Positions 29,455-38,721 of a DNA stretch of 64,000 nucleotides are shown piece by piece. Source of the stretch: Polyangium sp. y55x31. Lineage in GTDB: Bacteria > Myxococcota_A > Polyangia > Polyangiales > Polyangiaceae. Where the stretch lies: assembly GCF_029946505.1 (NCBI RefSeq), contig NZ_JARZHG010000002.1, forward strand, positions 62,001 to 126,000, in the 5' to 3' direction. Numbering within the stretch: the first letter of the stretch is position 1; each line of letters begins with the position of its first letter. The position numbers were made by a program, and so were the translations under genes. The notes under the pieces are model-generated. The model was not told where the DNA came from and ran no database searches. It saw nothing but the letters and a program-made list of their open reading frames with translations.

Positions 29455-30488
29455 CGGGCAAGGCGAGCGCCGAGGGATCCGCGTCGGGGAAGGTGATCCT
29501 CTTCGGCGAACACGCGGTCGTGTACGGGTCGCCCGCGATCGCGGCTGGCCTCGATCGTGGGGCGCGCGCCGTCGTGACGCGCCTGCCGGCCGGGCCGAGC
29601 ACGTTGAAGATCGGGGACGGCACGGTCGTCGCGGATGCTTCGTCCTCGAACGATCTGGGGCGAGCGTTCTTCGCGCTCCTCGAGGTCGCTCCCGCGATCC
29701 CGCCCGTGCACGTGGAGGCGCGGTGCGATCTGCCGCCTGGCGGAGGGCTTGGCAGCTCGGCGGCGCTCGCTGTATCGATCGCGCGCGCGGCGGAGACGCT
29801 CGTGCGCGGGGACGAGGTGAGGCCCGAGGAAGACGCGGCGATCGAGGCACGCGTGCTCGCGCGCGCGGCCGCGTGGGAGCGGATCTTTCACGGCAACCCC
29901 TCCGGGATCGACGCGACGGCCGCGGCCCGAGGCGGCATCTTTCGCTTCACGCGGGCCGAGGGCGCGCGTTCGATCACGCCGCGCCAGGATCTCGTGCTCT
30001 GCGTGGGGTCCACGGGACAGCCGTCGTCGACGAAGACGACGGTCGAGCTCATCGCCTCGCAACACGCGAAGGATCCCGCGCTCGTGAAGCGATCCATCGA
30101 CGCCGTGACGTCGATCGTGGGCAACGCGGTGCTCGCCATCGAGGCCGGCGACATGCGCGCGCTCGGCGATCTCATGAACATGAACCAGCTCGTGCTCTCC
30201 GGCCTGTTCGTCTCGACGAGCGAGATCGAGGAGCTCTGCGGGCTCGCGCGGTCCGCGGGCGCGCTCGGCGCGAAGCTCACGGGCGGCGGCGGAGGCGGGT
30301 GCGTGATCGCGCTCGTGCCGCCCTCGTTCCGGAGCGACGGCACGAGAGACGAAGAACGCGAGGCCGAGAGCGCCGCGCGGATCCTCGACGCCTGGCGGAG
30401 CGCCGAGGGCCACTACGAAGGGTTTTGCGCGCGGATCGGCGCGGGCAGGCGCGCGGAGACGCAAGGCGCCGAAGGAGGTTTGTCGTGA
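29451..30488 (+). CDS. mvaK1: Mevalonate kinase
   Basis: A 345-residue GHMP kinase phosphorylating mevalonate at the 5-hydroxyl. FGEHAVVYG is near the N-terminus, LGSSAAL (ATP loop) near 97-103, NPSGIDA near 150, and KLTGGGGGGCVIAL near the C-terminus: all three GHMP motifs. This set distinguishes mevalonate kinase from galacto- and homoserine kinase. The GTG start overlaps the upstream stop, and its own stop overlaps the next GTG, so the operon is tightly packed. Confidence 0.94.
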   Translation: MTGKASAEGSASGKVILFGEHAVVYGSPAIAAGLDRGARAVVTRLPAGPSTLKIGDGTVVADASSSNDLGRAFFALLEVAPAIPPVHVEARCDLPPGGGLGSSAALAVSIARAAETLVRGDEVRPEEDAAIEARVLARAAAWERIFHGNPSGIDATAAARGGIFRFTRAEGARSITPRQDLVLCVGSTGQPSSTKTTVELIASQHAKDPALVKRSIDAVTSIVGNAVLAIEAGDMRALGDLMNMNQLVLSGLFVSTSEIEELCGLARSAGALGAKLTGGGGGGCVIALVPPSFRSDGTRDEEREAESAARILDAWRSAEGHYEGFCARIGAGRRAETQGAEGGLS

Positions 30489-31474
30489 CGATACGCGCTG
30501 CGAAGGCGACGGCGCATCCGAACATCGCGCTGGCGAAATACTGGGGCAAACGAGCGGACGGGGTGAACCAGCCCGCGGTCCCGAGCCTCTCGGTGACGCT
30601 CGCGGGCATGGCCACGACGACGACCGTCACGTTCGATCCGGCGCTCGCGGAGGACACGTTCCTGCTCGGCGGCGCGCCGGCCGACGAGGTCGCGCATGGC
30701 CGTGTGGTAAAACTCCTCGATCGGGTGCGTGGCGCGTCGGGGATCACGGAGCGTGCTCGCGTCGAGAGCAGCAACGATTTCCCCACGGCCTCGGGGCTCG
30801 CGTCGAGCGCGTCGGGCTTCTCGGCGCTCGCACTCGCGGCGCTCAGCGCGGCGGGGCTCGATACGGCTCCGACGCGGGTGAGTGATCTCGCGCGGCGGAT
30901 CTCGGTGTCGGCAGCGCGCTCGGCGTTCGGCGGGTTCGTGGAGCTGCCGGTGGGCAGCCCCGGCGAGGGTGATCTCGCGGCGGTGCCGGTCGCGCCGCCG
31001 GAGCACCTGCCGATGCGCATCGTCGTGGCGGTGACGCGGGAAGGCCCGAAGGCCGTGAGCTCGACGAACGGCATGGAGCACACGGTTCGTACGAGCCCAT
31101 ACTTTCCGGCGTGGGTCGAGTCCGCGCCCGCGCTCTGCGCCCGCGTGCGCGACGCCATCTTGCGTCGGGATCTCGAAGCGCTCGGCGTCGCCGCCGAGGA
31201 GAGCGCGCTCGCCATGCACGCGACGAGCATCGCGGCACGGCCGGGCCTGCTCTACTGGAACGGCGGCACGGTGGAGGCGCTCGAAGAGGTGCGGAGGCTC
31301 CGGGCGCGCGGGCTCCTCGCGTACGCGACGATCGACGCCGGGCCTCACGTAAAAGTTCTGACGACGCCGGAGGACGAGCCTCGCGTGACGGCCGCGCTCG
31401 CGGAGGTGCCGGGCGTCAAACGCACGATCGTGACGTCGCCCGGCGAGGGCGCGCGGATTCTGGATCGAACGTGA
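30485..31474 (+). CDS. mvaD: Diphosphomevalonate decarboxylase
   Basis: A 329-residue GHMP-fold decarboxylase converting diphosphomevalonate to isopentenyl diphosphate. Diagnostic motifs are HPNIALAKYWGKR (about 12-24), SLSVTL, NDFPTASGLASSASG (about 98-112) and AARSAFGGFVE. The catalytic Asp expected in ATIDAGPHVKVL is present. Its GTG overlaps the stop of mevalonate kinase and its own stop overlaps the GTG of the next kinase. It is the key enzyme showing that the locus supplies isoprenoids by the mevalonate route rather than the methylerythritol route. Confidence 0.95.
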   Translation: MTIRAAKATAHPNIALAKYWGKRADGVNQPAVPSLSVTLAGMATTTTVTFDPALAEDTFLLGGAPADEVAHGRVVKLLDRVRGASGITERARVESSNDFPTASGLASSASGFSALALAALSAAGLDTAPTRVSDLARRISVSAARSAFGGFVELPVGSPGEGDLAAVPVAPPEHLPMRIVVAVTREGPKAVSSTNGMEHTVRTSPYFPAWVESAPALCARVRDAILRRDLEALGVAAEESALAMHATSIAARPGLLYWNGGTVEALEEVRRLRARGLLAYATIDAGPHVKVLTTPEDEPRVTAALAEVPGVKRTIVTSPGEGARILDRT

Positions 31475-32379
31475 TCGCGCGGGCGCCTGGAAAGATCGTC
31501 GTCTCGGGGGCGTATGCCGTCCTCGAAGGTGCGCCTGCGCTCGTCGCAGCCGTCGATCGGTACGTGACGGCGGATGCGAGCCGGACGAGCGAGCTCGTGA
31601 CGGAGGAGGTGCGCGCGGCGATCGACGCCGGTGTCCTCGAAGCTGCGCCCGCGTTCGACGCGTCGGCGTTGCGCGCGCCGATGCCCGACGGCACGACGCG
31701 CAAGCTCGGGCTCGGATCGAGCGCGGCGATCCTGGTTGCCTCGATCGGCGCGGCGCTCGCAGGGGCGATCAGGGACGAGGCCGCGCTGCGGAAGGCCGTC
31801 TTTCCGCTCGCGCTCGCCGCGCACCGAAAAGCACAACCGCGCGGCAGTGGCATCGACGTCGCGTCGAGCGTGTTCGGTGGGATCGTCGCGTGCCGGCTCG
31901 CTCCCGATCACGCGCTCGATGTGATGCCGTTCAACCTGCCCGAAGGCGTGGTCCTCGAAGTGTTCGCGTGCCCCACGGCAGCCTCGACGGGCGCGCTCGT
32001 CGAGAAGGTTCAGGCCCTCCGCACGACGGATCCGGCGACGTATCGGCACCTGCTCGACGAGATCGCAGACGGCGCGCAAGCCGCGCTCGAAGCGCAGGAT
32101 GCCGCCGGGTTCGTGCAAGCGATCGCAGCGCAGATCGACGCTCTCGCCGAGCTCGGTCGTGCCGCCTCCGCTCCCATCGTGGTGGACGACGTGGCCGAGC
32201 TCCGCCCCTTCGCGCAGGCGGAAGGCGCGAGCTTCGGACCAAGCGGCGCCGGCGGCGGCGACATCGCGCTGTGGGTCGGCCGCGCGCCTTCATCCGCAGC
32301 CTTCCGCGCACGCGCGGCCGCACGAAACCTCGACCCGCTCGACACGCGGATCGGCCCGCCCGGGCTCTCCGTCGGTTGA
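31471..32379 (+). CDS. mvaK2: Phosphomevalonate kinase (GHMP family)
   Basis: A 302-residue GHMP kinase beginning ARAPGKIVVSGAYAVLEGAPALVAAVDRY, a stretch shared with bacterial phosphomevalonate kinases. The ATP loop is KLGLGSSAAILVAS (about 77-90), and GPSGAGGGDIALW (near 253-265) is the C-terminal GHMP motif. It lacks the longer N-terminus of eukaryotic enzymes and is short for the family. Position between mvaD and the reductase supports the assignment; substrate specificity is inferred. Confidence 0.85.
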   Translation: MIARAPGKIVVSGAYAVLEGAPALVAAVDRYVTADASRTSELVTEEVRAAIDAGVLEAAPAFDASALRAPMPDGTTRKLGLGSSAAILVASIGAALAGAIRDEAALRKAVFPLALAAHRKAQPRGSGIDVASSVFGGIVACRLAPDHALDVMPFNLPEGVVLEVFACPTAASTGALVEKVQALRTTDPATYRHLLDEIADGAQAALEAQDAAGFVQAIAAQIDALAELGRAASAPIVVDDVAELRPFAQAEGASFGPSGAGGGDIALWVGRAPSSAAFRARAAARNLDPLDTRIGPPGLSVG

Positions 32380-32497
32380 ACGACCCGAGCGAGCCGCCGC
32401 GACCTCCCCCACCGATCCTCCCGCGCCTCATCATCCTCGCTGCGCGGAGTCTCCACGGAACATGCGCATGGAGGCGCGTTATCCCTCCCGAGCGACC

Positions 32498-33751
<1,254 letters not shown>

Positions 33752-33785
33752 TTCGCGCCGACGCGTGGATCCCGAGGTGCCTCGC

Positions 33786-34874
33786 ATGACCGCGCCCCGC
33801 TTCGCCCACCTCCTCCGCCCCGAGCTCGCGGACCTCGCCGCGTACGTCCCGCACGCGGGCGACTACGAGATCCGGCTCGACGGCAACGAGGCCCCGCCGC
33901 TGCTCTCGCCGGACGCGCATGCCGCCGTGGCGCAGGCGCTCGCGGCGGGCGGGCTCGAGCGATATCCAGATCCGCGGGCGAGCGAGCTCTGCGCGGCGAT
34001 CGCCGCGCACGTGGGCGCGACGCCGGACGAGATCCTCGTCGGCACGGGCTCCGACGAGGTGATCGCGCTCCTTTTGACCGCGCTCTCGCAGCCGCGCGCG
34101 GGCGCCGATGCGGCGACGATCCTCACGCCGTCGCCCACGTTCGTCATGTACCGGCTCAGCGCGGCGGCCCGCGGGATGCGTGTCCTCGACGTGCCCCTCG
34201 ATGAGCGCTGGGATCTCGACGTCCCGGCGATGCGCGCGGCGATCGAGGCCGGAGAGCCGAACATCGTTTTCCTCGCGACGCCGAACAATCCGACCGGAAA
34301 CCGCATGTCGGAGGATCGGATCCGCGCCGTGATCGAGGCCACCGAAGATGCGCTCGTCGTGCTCGACGAGGCCTACGTCGCGTTCGCGCCCGGGAGCATC
34401 GCGCACCTCCGCCACGCCTACCCGAACGTCGCGATGCTCGGCACGATCTCGAAGATCGGCTTCGCGGCGCTGCGGGTCGGCTGGCTCGTGGGGTCGGCCG
34501 AGCTCGTCCGCGAGGTCGACAAGGTGCGACAGCCCTACAACGTCCCCGCGCCCTCGCAGCGCGCCGCCACGCTCGTCCTGCGCGAGCTCCGCGCCGAGAT
34601 CGATCACGTCGTCGCGCACGTGGTGGCGGAGCGCGAGAGGCTCGGTCGTGAGCTTGCGCGGCTCGGCTTCGGGGTCTCCCCGAGCGACGCGAATTTCCTT
34701 TGGGTCGAAACGAAACGTCCCGCGAAGGACGTCTTCGAGGGGCTCGCGGCGAGCAAGATCCTCGTGCGGAGTTTTCATGCGCGCGGCGGGCGCCTCGCGA
34801 ACCGCCTGCGCATCACGATCGGGACACGTGAAGAGAACGATCGGCTGCTCGAAGTGATCGCGAGGTGGGCATGA
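33786..34874 (+). CDS. hisC: Histidinol-phosphate aminotransferase
   Basis: A 362-residue class I/II PLP aminotransferase of HisC type. Visible features are RLDGNEAPPLL near the N-terminus, GTGSDEVI, TPNNPTGNRM (around 160-170), LDEAYVAF and the PLP lysine segment GTISKIGFAALRVGWLVG (Lys near 222). RLRITIGTREEN holds the conserved C-terminal Arg. In histidine biosynthesis it transfers an amino group from glutamate to imidazole-acetol phosphate; closely related proteins act on other substrates, so specificity is inferred. No other his genes are adjacent. Its TGA overlaps the ATG of the following TPR gene. Confidence 0.88.
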   Translation: MTAPRFAHLLRPELADLAAYVPHAGDYEIRLDGNEAPPLLSPDAHAAVAQALAAGGLERYPDPRASELCAAIAAHVGATPDEILVGTGSDEVIALLLTALSQPRAGADAATILTPSPTFVMYRLSAAARGMRVLDVPLDERWDLDVPAMRAAIEAGEPNIVFLATPNNPTGNRMSEDRIRAVIEATEDALVVLDEAYVAFAPGSIAHLRHAYPNVAMLGTISKIGFAALRVGWLVGSAELVREVDKVRQPYNVPAPSQRAATLVLRELRAEIDHVVAHVVAERERLGRELARLGFGVSPSDANFLWVETKRPAKDVFEGLAASKILVRSFHARGGRLANRLRITIGTREENDRLLEVIARWA

Positions 34875-36016
34875 GCCGACGCCGCGGCTCGGCTGCGATC
34901 GTCGCCGCCGTGATCACGCTGCTCGGCCTCGCGTCGGGCTGCGGTGATCCGACGGTGATCCGCGTGATCGACGGCGTGCCCACGAAGGGACGTTTCATCT
35001 CGTACGAGGCGTACGCGTATTACGCGCGCGGCGCGGAGGCCGAGGCGCACGGCGATCTGCCGCTCGCGATCATGCTCTACAGAGGCGCGACGGAGCACGA
35101 CGAGAAGAGCGTCGAGGTCTGGACGCGTCTCGGCGCGGCTTCCTGCGCGAGCCCCGACGCGCGCGCCTCCGCCGGCGAAGCCTTCACCCGCGCCGAGGAG
35201 CTCGACCCGACCTACGAGCCCCTCGCCCGCGCCCGCGCGCGCTGCGCCGCCGACAGCGGGCGCGTCGCCGAGGCGCTGCAGCACGCCGCGCGCGCCGTCG
35301 CCCTCGATTCGGAGCAAGACGAGGCCGTCCTGCTCTACGCCTCGCTTCTCGAACGTGCGGGTCGCGTCGCCGAGGCCGAACGCACGCTCGACGCGCTCGT
35401 CATCGAGCGACCGACCTCCGTGCAAGGCTGGCTCGCTCGTTACGAGCTCGCCTTGCGCCGCCACGACGCGGTGACCGCCGAGCGAGCAGCCCGCGCCTTG
35501 CGACAGCGCGCGCCTCGCCTCGCCGATCGGATCGCCTCCGAGGTGCCCGCGCTCGCCCCGCTCGCCGAGGTCGACGCGGCCCTCCGATCCGGCGACCTCG
35601 CTGCCGCCCGAAAGGCTGCTCGTCGCGCGCGCCTCCCCGCGCCCGAGCTCGCCGTTCGTGCCGCGGCGCTCGGCCTCCCGCGCCTCGCGCGTGACCAGGC
35701 CGAGCTCGTCCTCGGCGCCGATCCCTCGTCGAGCTCCGCGCGCATCGCCCTCGCCGTCGCCGCGGATCTCGCGGGCGACACGGCCCTGCTCGCATCCGCG
35801 CTCGACGCTCCGAAGGACACGCCCACCGTGGCGCCCTCCCCGCTCGCGCGTCTGCTCTTCACCGACCTGCTCGGCCGGCGCGCGGGCCGCGACGCCGCGC
35901 GCGCCTTCGCCGGCACGGACTTCGTTTCCCCTGACGCACCCTCGCCCGATCCGCTGCTCGAAGCCGCCCGCAAGCGCGTGCGTGCTCTCCTCGAACCGTC
36001 GGGCAAGGGCGAGTAG
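34871..36016 (+). CDS. TPR-rich predicted lipoprotein
   Basis: A 381-residue protein with a signal ending LLGLASGC (Cys24). From about residue 45 onward it is almost all helical TPR-like repeats (AYYARGAEAEAHGDLPLAIMLYRGA, ALQHAARAVALDSEQDEAVLLYASLLERAGRVAEAERTL), giving an array of about ten helices pairs. The ATG overlaps the hisC stop (ATGA), so translation is coupled. The C-terminal codons form part of a hairpin shared with the convergent gene 2 bp away. A scaffolding role in an outer-membrane or periplasmic complex is inferred; no enzyme motif is seen. Confidence 0.82.
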   Translation: MSRRRGSAAIVAAVITLLGLASGCGDPTVIRVIDGVPTKGRFISYEAYAYYARGAEAEAHGDLPLAIMLYRGATEHDEKSVEVWTRLGAASCASPDARASAGEAFTRAEELDPTYEPLARARARCAADSGRVAEALQHAARAVALDSEQDEAVLLYASLLERAGRVAEAERTLDALVIERPTSVQGWLARYELALRRHDAVTAERAARALRQRAPRLADRIASEVPALAPLAEVDAALRSGDLAAARKAARRARLPAPELAVRAAALGLPRLARDQAELVLGADPSSSSARIALAVAADLAGDTALLASALDAPKDTPTVAPSPLARLLFTDLLGRRAGRDAARAFAGTDFVSPDAPSPDPLLEAARKRVRALLEPSGKGE

Positions 36017-36037
36017 CGCTACTTCTTCTCGCCCTTG
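36004..36037. terminator. Bidirectional terminator candidate made from two coding 3' ends
   Basis: CAAGGGCGAG (36004-36013) pairs with CTCGCCCTTG (36028-36037); a second palindrome, AGTAGCGCTACT, occupies 36012-36023. The arms are the last codons of the convergent TPR and lipoprotein genes, whose stops are only 2 bp apart. There is no long T-tract. Confidence 0.6.
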
Positions 36038-36984
36038 TCCGGAGAACCCTTCTCGTCCGTGGCCTTCTTCTCCGCCGCGGCCTTCTTCTTCACCTCGGGG
36101 TCGTCCTTCTTCGCGTCGAACTCGAGGTTCAGATCGATCGTGTTGTCGCCTTCCTTCAGCGTGACGCGCTGCTCGACGACCTTGTCGATCGACGGAAGGA
36201 ACGCACTCACGCGCACCTCGCCCACAGGGACGCCGGGGATCTCGTACTGCCCATCGAGGCCCGTGACCGCGTGCGTCGCGTACGCGAGCACGTAGACGTC
36301 CGCCGTGAGGAACGGGTTCGGCAGCTCGTCGCGCAGCATGTAGTGCCCAGGCTCGAACGCGTAGAGCTTCACCGGCGCGCCGCCCGGCACGGCCACGAGC
36401 ACCGCCTTCTTGGGCGCGCCGTCGACGTACGGCATGTAGCTCTCGATCTTGTCGATGTTCGCGACCTCGATGCGTTGCCCGTACGTGAGCGCCATCGTGC
36501 GGCGCCCGAAAGCGCAGCCGTGGATGGTGATCTTCGCGGCCTCTTCGCGTGCCGGGACGAACCCGCTATAGCCCGTCACCGCGACGAGCACGTCGGCCGC
36601 CGCGCCCTCGAGCCCCACGCGGAAGAGCTTTCCGTACGTCGCCGCGGCCTCGCCGCATTTGCCCGCGGGGAACGAGAAGCTCGTCGCGGGCGGCGCGTCG
36701 CCCTTGATGCGCACCGTGCCGCGCACCGTTGCCTTCGGGCCCGCGTACGGCGCTTCCCCCTTCGGGTTGACGACCTTCGCGATGTCCGCGTCGGGGCGCC
36801 CGATGCCGTTCGGAATCGGCCCCTTCGGCGCGGGCGCCGCCGCCGAGGCCTGCGGCGCGCCGGATCCAGGCGCCGCCGCCTGCGTGGTCGTGGGCTTCGC
36901 ATCGGCCCCCGTAGGCTGGTTCTGACAGCCCAGCGCGGCGACACAGGGGACCACCAGGAGCCAGGACATCGACGTTCGGTTCAT
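36019..36984 (-). CDS. Predicted lipoprotein with carboxypeptidase-regulatory-like domain
   Basis: A 321-residue protein with a lipoprotein signal (VPCVAALGC, Cys20) and an Ala/Pro/Thr linker to about residue 65. The next part (about 75-190) contains GTVRIKGDAPPATSFSFPAGKCG and ITIHGCAFGRRTMALTYGQRIEVANIDKIESYMPYV, a beta-rich pattern reminiscent of cupredoxin-like proteins found with carboxypeptidase-regulatory domains. The latter (about 200-275; GLDGQYEIPGVPVGEVRVSAFLPS) is the transthyretin-like CarboxypepD_reg fold. The C-terminus is Lys/Glu-rich. ATG 36984 gives the signal; an upstream start at 37077 lies within the promoter. The role is unknown. Confidence 0.75.
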   Translation of the reverse strand: MNRTSMSWLLVVPCVAALGCQNQPTGADAKPTTTQAAAPGSGAPQASAAAPAPKGPIPNGIGRPDADIAKVVNPKGEAPYAGPKATVRGTVRIKGDAPPATSFSFPAGKCGEAAATYGKLFRVGLEGAAADVLVAVTGYSGFVPAREEAAKITIHGCAFGRRTMALTYGQRIEVANIDKIESYMPYVDGAPKKAVLVAVPGGAPVKLYAFEPGHYMLRDELPNPFLTADVYVLAYATHAVTGLDGQYEIPGVPVGEVRVSAFLPSIDKVVEQRVTLKEGDNTIDLNLEFDAKKDDPEVKKKAAAEKKATDEKGSPDKGEKK

Positions 36985-37053
36985 CGCCCCGGACGGGGGC
37001 AAGCCCTGCGCCGCGCCGGATCGCAGCCGTTTCGAGGGAGTTCGCCGCAAACC

Positions 37054-37082
37054 CTGCCAACCGAGTTGTCGGATCATGTCAA
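37054..37082 (-). promoter_or_regulatory. Candidate promoter of the lipoprotein gene
   Basis: TTGACA on the minus strand (37077-37082), 17-bp spacer, then TGGCAG (37054-37059). The -35 box is perfect, the -10 poor. A GG/GC sigma-54 reading was considered and rejected because -12 GC is not present. Confidence 0.35.
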
Positions 37083-37162
37083 CCTCGTTGCCATACCCCC
37101 GGCGATGCTGCGGCACAGCCGTCGCCGGGGCAAGGAGTTCATTGTAGGGGGAGCGAGGAACG

Positions 37163-37188
37163 CGGAGCGAGCCCGAAGGCCCGCTCCG
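37163..37188 (-). terminator. Terminator of the nuo operon
   Basis: On the minus strand CGGAGCGGGCC-TTCG-GGCTCGCTCCG: an 11-bp stem (one G-U pair) capped by a stable UUCG tetraloop, starting one base after the nuoN stop codon. The flanking minus-strand run is C/T-rich (CGTTCCTCGCTCCCCC). It is a convincing operon end. Confidence 0.8.
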
Positions 37189-38721
37189 TCAGCGCGTGGC
37201 GAGGGCCGCCTCGACCGCGATCTGCAGCGACGTCGTCGGCCACAGGCCGAGGACGAGGACGAGCACGCCGGCGACGACGAGCGCCGTCGCGACATAACCC
37301 GAACGCATCGGCTTCGCGATGGGCGCGCCGGGCGCGGGCTCGCGCATGTACATGTAGACCATCACGCGCAGGTAGTAATACGCGGAGATCACGCTGTTCA
37401 GCAGCAGGATGATCGCGAGCGGGTAGAGCCCCGCGCCGATCGACGCCTTGACGATGTAGAGCTTGCCGAAGAAGCCCGCCGTCGGAGGCACGCCCGCGAG
37501 CGAGAGCAGGAAGAGCGAGAACGCGAAGCCCGCGGCCGGGTGCCGCTTGCCCACGCCCGCGAGATCCTCGTAGCTCACCGCCTCCGCGCCGCGGCTGCCC
37601 ATCAGGATGAGCGCGCCGAACGCGCCGACGGTCGAGACGGTGTACGTGAGCAGGTAGAACATCACGCTGCCCTGCGCGTCGCCGCCCGCGCGCATCGTCG
37701 CGACGACGCCCACGAGCACGTACCCCGCGTGCGCGATGCTCGAATACGCGAGCATACGCTTGACCGACTCCTGCTGGCCCGCGACGAGGTTCGCCACCGT
37801 CATCGTGAGCACCGCGAGCAGGGCCACGACCGGAGGCCAGCCCGCCGCCCACGACTCGAGCCCGCCCTCGCCGAACGCGCCGATGAGCACGCGGAGCATC
37901 GTGGCGAACGCCGCGCACTTCACGGCCACGGCCATGTACGTCGTGGTCGGCGTCGGCGCGCCCTCGTAGGCGTCCGGCGTCCACATGTGGAACGGCACCG
38001 CGCTCACCTTGAACGCGAGGCCCACGATGATGAGCACCGCCGCCGTGATCACGAGCGCGAAGTTCGAGCCCTTGCCCGGCTGCATGTTCGCGATCGCCTC
38101 GCGAATGCCCGCGAGATCCGTGTGCCCCGTCGCGCCGTAGAGCAGCGCCCCGCCGTAGAGCAGGAGCGCGGCCGCGAACGACCCGAGCAGGAAGTACTTC
38201 ACCGCGGCCTCGGTGCTGCGCAGCGAGGCGCGGCGGAAGCCGACCATCGCGTACACGCCGAGCGACATCGTCTCGAGCCCGAGGAAGAGCGAGAGCAGAT
38301 CACCCGCCGAAGCGAGGATCATCGCGCCGACGGTCGAGAAGATGATGAGCGGGTAGAACTCGCCGCGATCGAGCCGATGCTCCGGCAGGTAGCCGCCCGC
38401 GAGAAGCGCGGCGAGCGCGCCGCCGAGGCAAAGCACGAACGAGAAGAACAGGGTGAAGCGGTCGACGATCACCCAGGGCGCGACCGACGACGCGCCCTCG
38501 AGCTTCTCCGGACCCACGAACCAGATCGCCGCGGCGAAGACCGCACCCGCGAGCAGCGTGACGGCCGTGCCGAGCGAGAGCTCCGACGAGGGACCGGCGT
38601 CACGATCGTCCGATGTCTCGTCGACGCGGCGCTTCGAGAACGCCTCCGCCACCATCAGGAGCAGGCCGCCGAGGCTGACGACGAGCAGCGGCGACAGACC
38701 GAGGAAGAGCCCCGAATTCAC
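37189..38721 (-). CDS. nuoN: NADH-quinone oxidoreductase subunit N
   Basis: A 510-residue antiporter-like membrane subunit of complex I. The conserved core begins LETMSLGVYAMVGFRRASLRSTEAAVKYFLLGSF, with the key Glu and Lys of the proton channel. About 14 hydrophobic helices are visible. ATGA overlap with nuoM (38718-38721) indicates translational coupling. It is the last gene of the operon, followed directly by a strong terminator hairpin. It builds the distal proton-pumping arm with NuoL and NuoM. Confidence 0.95.
   Translation of the reverse strand: MNSGLFLGLSPLLVVSLGGLLLMVAEAFSKRRVDETSDDRDAGPSSELSLGTAVTLLAGAVFAAAIWFVGPEKLEGASSVAPWVIVDRFTLFFSFVLCLGGALAALLAGGYLPEHRLDRGEFYPLIIFSTVGAMILASAGDLLSLFLGLETMSLGVYAMVGFRRASLRSTEAAVKYFLLGSFAAALLLYGGALLYGATGHTDLAGIREAIANMQPGKGSNFALVITAAVLIIVGLAFKVSAVPFHMWTPDAYEGAPTPTTTYMAVAVKCAAFATMLRVLIGAFGEGGLESWAAGWPPVVALLAVLTMTVANLVAGQQESVKRMLAYSSIAHAGYVLVGVVATMRAGGDAQGSVMFYLLTYTVSTVGAFGALILMGSRGAEAVSYEDLAGVGKRHPAAGFAFSLFLLSLAGVPPTAGFFGKLYIVKASIGAGLYPLAIILLLNSVISAYYYLRVMVYMYMREPAPGAPIAKPMRSGYVATALVVAGVLVLVLGLWPTTSLQIAVEAALATR

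Noticed and set aside
37054-37110. Sigma-54 type -24/-12 promoter before the 36984 lipoprotein
   Set aside because: TGGCAACGAGGTTGACA lacks the GC pair at -12; a TTGACA reading is simpler.
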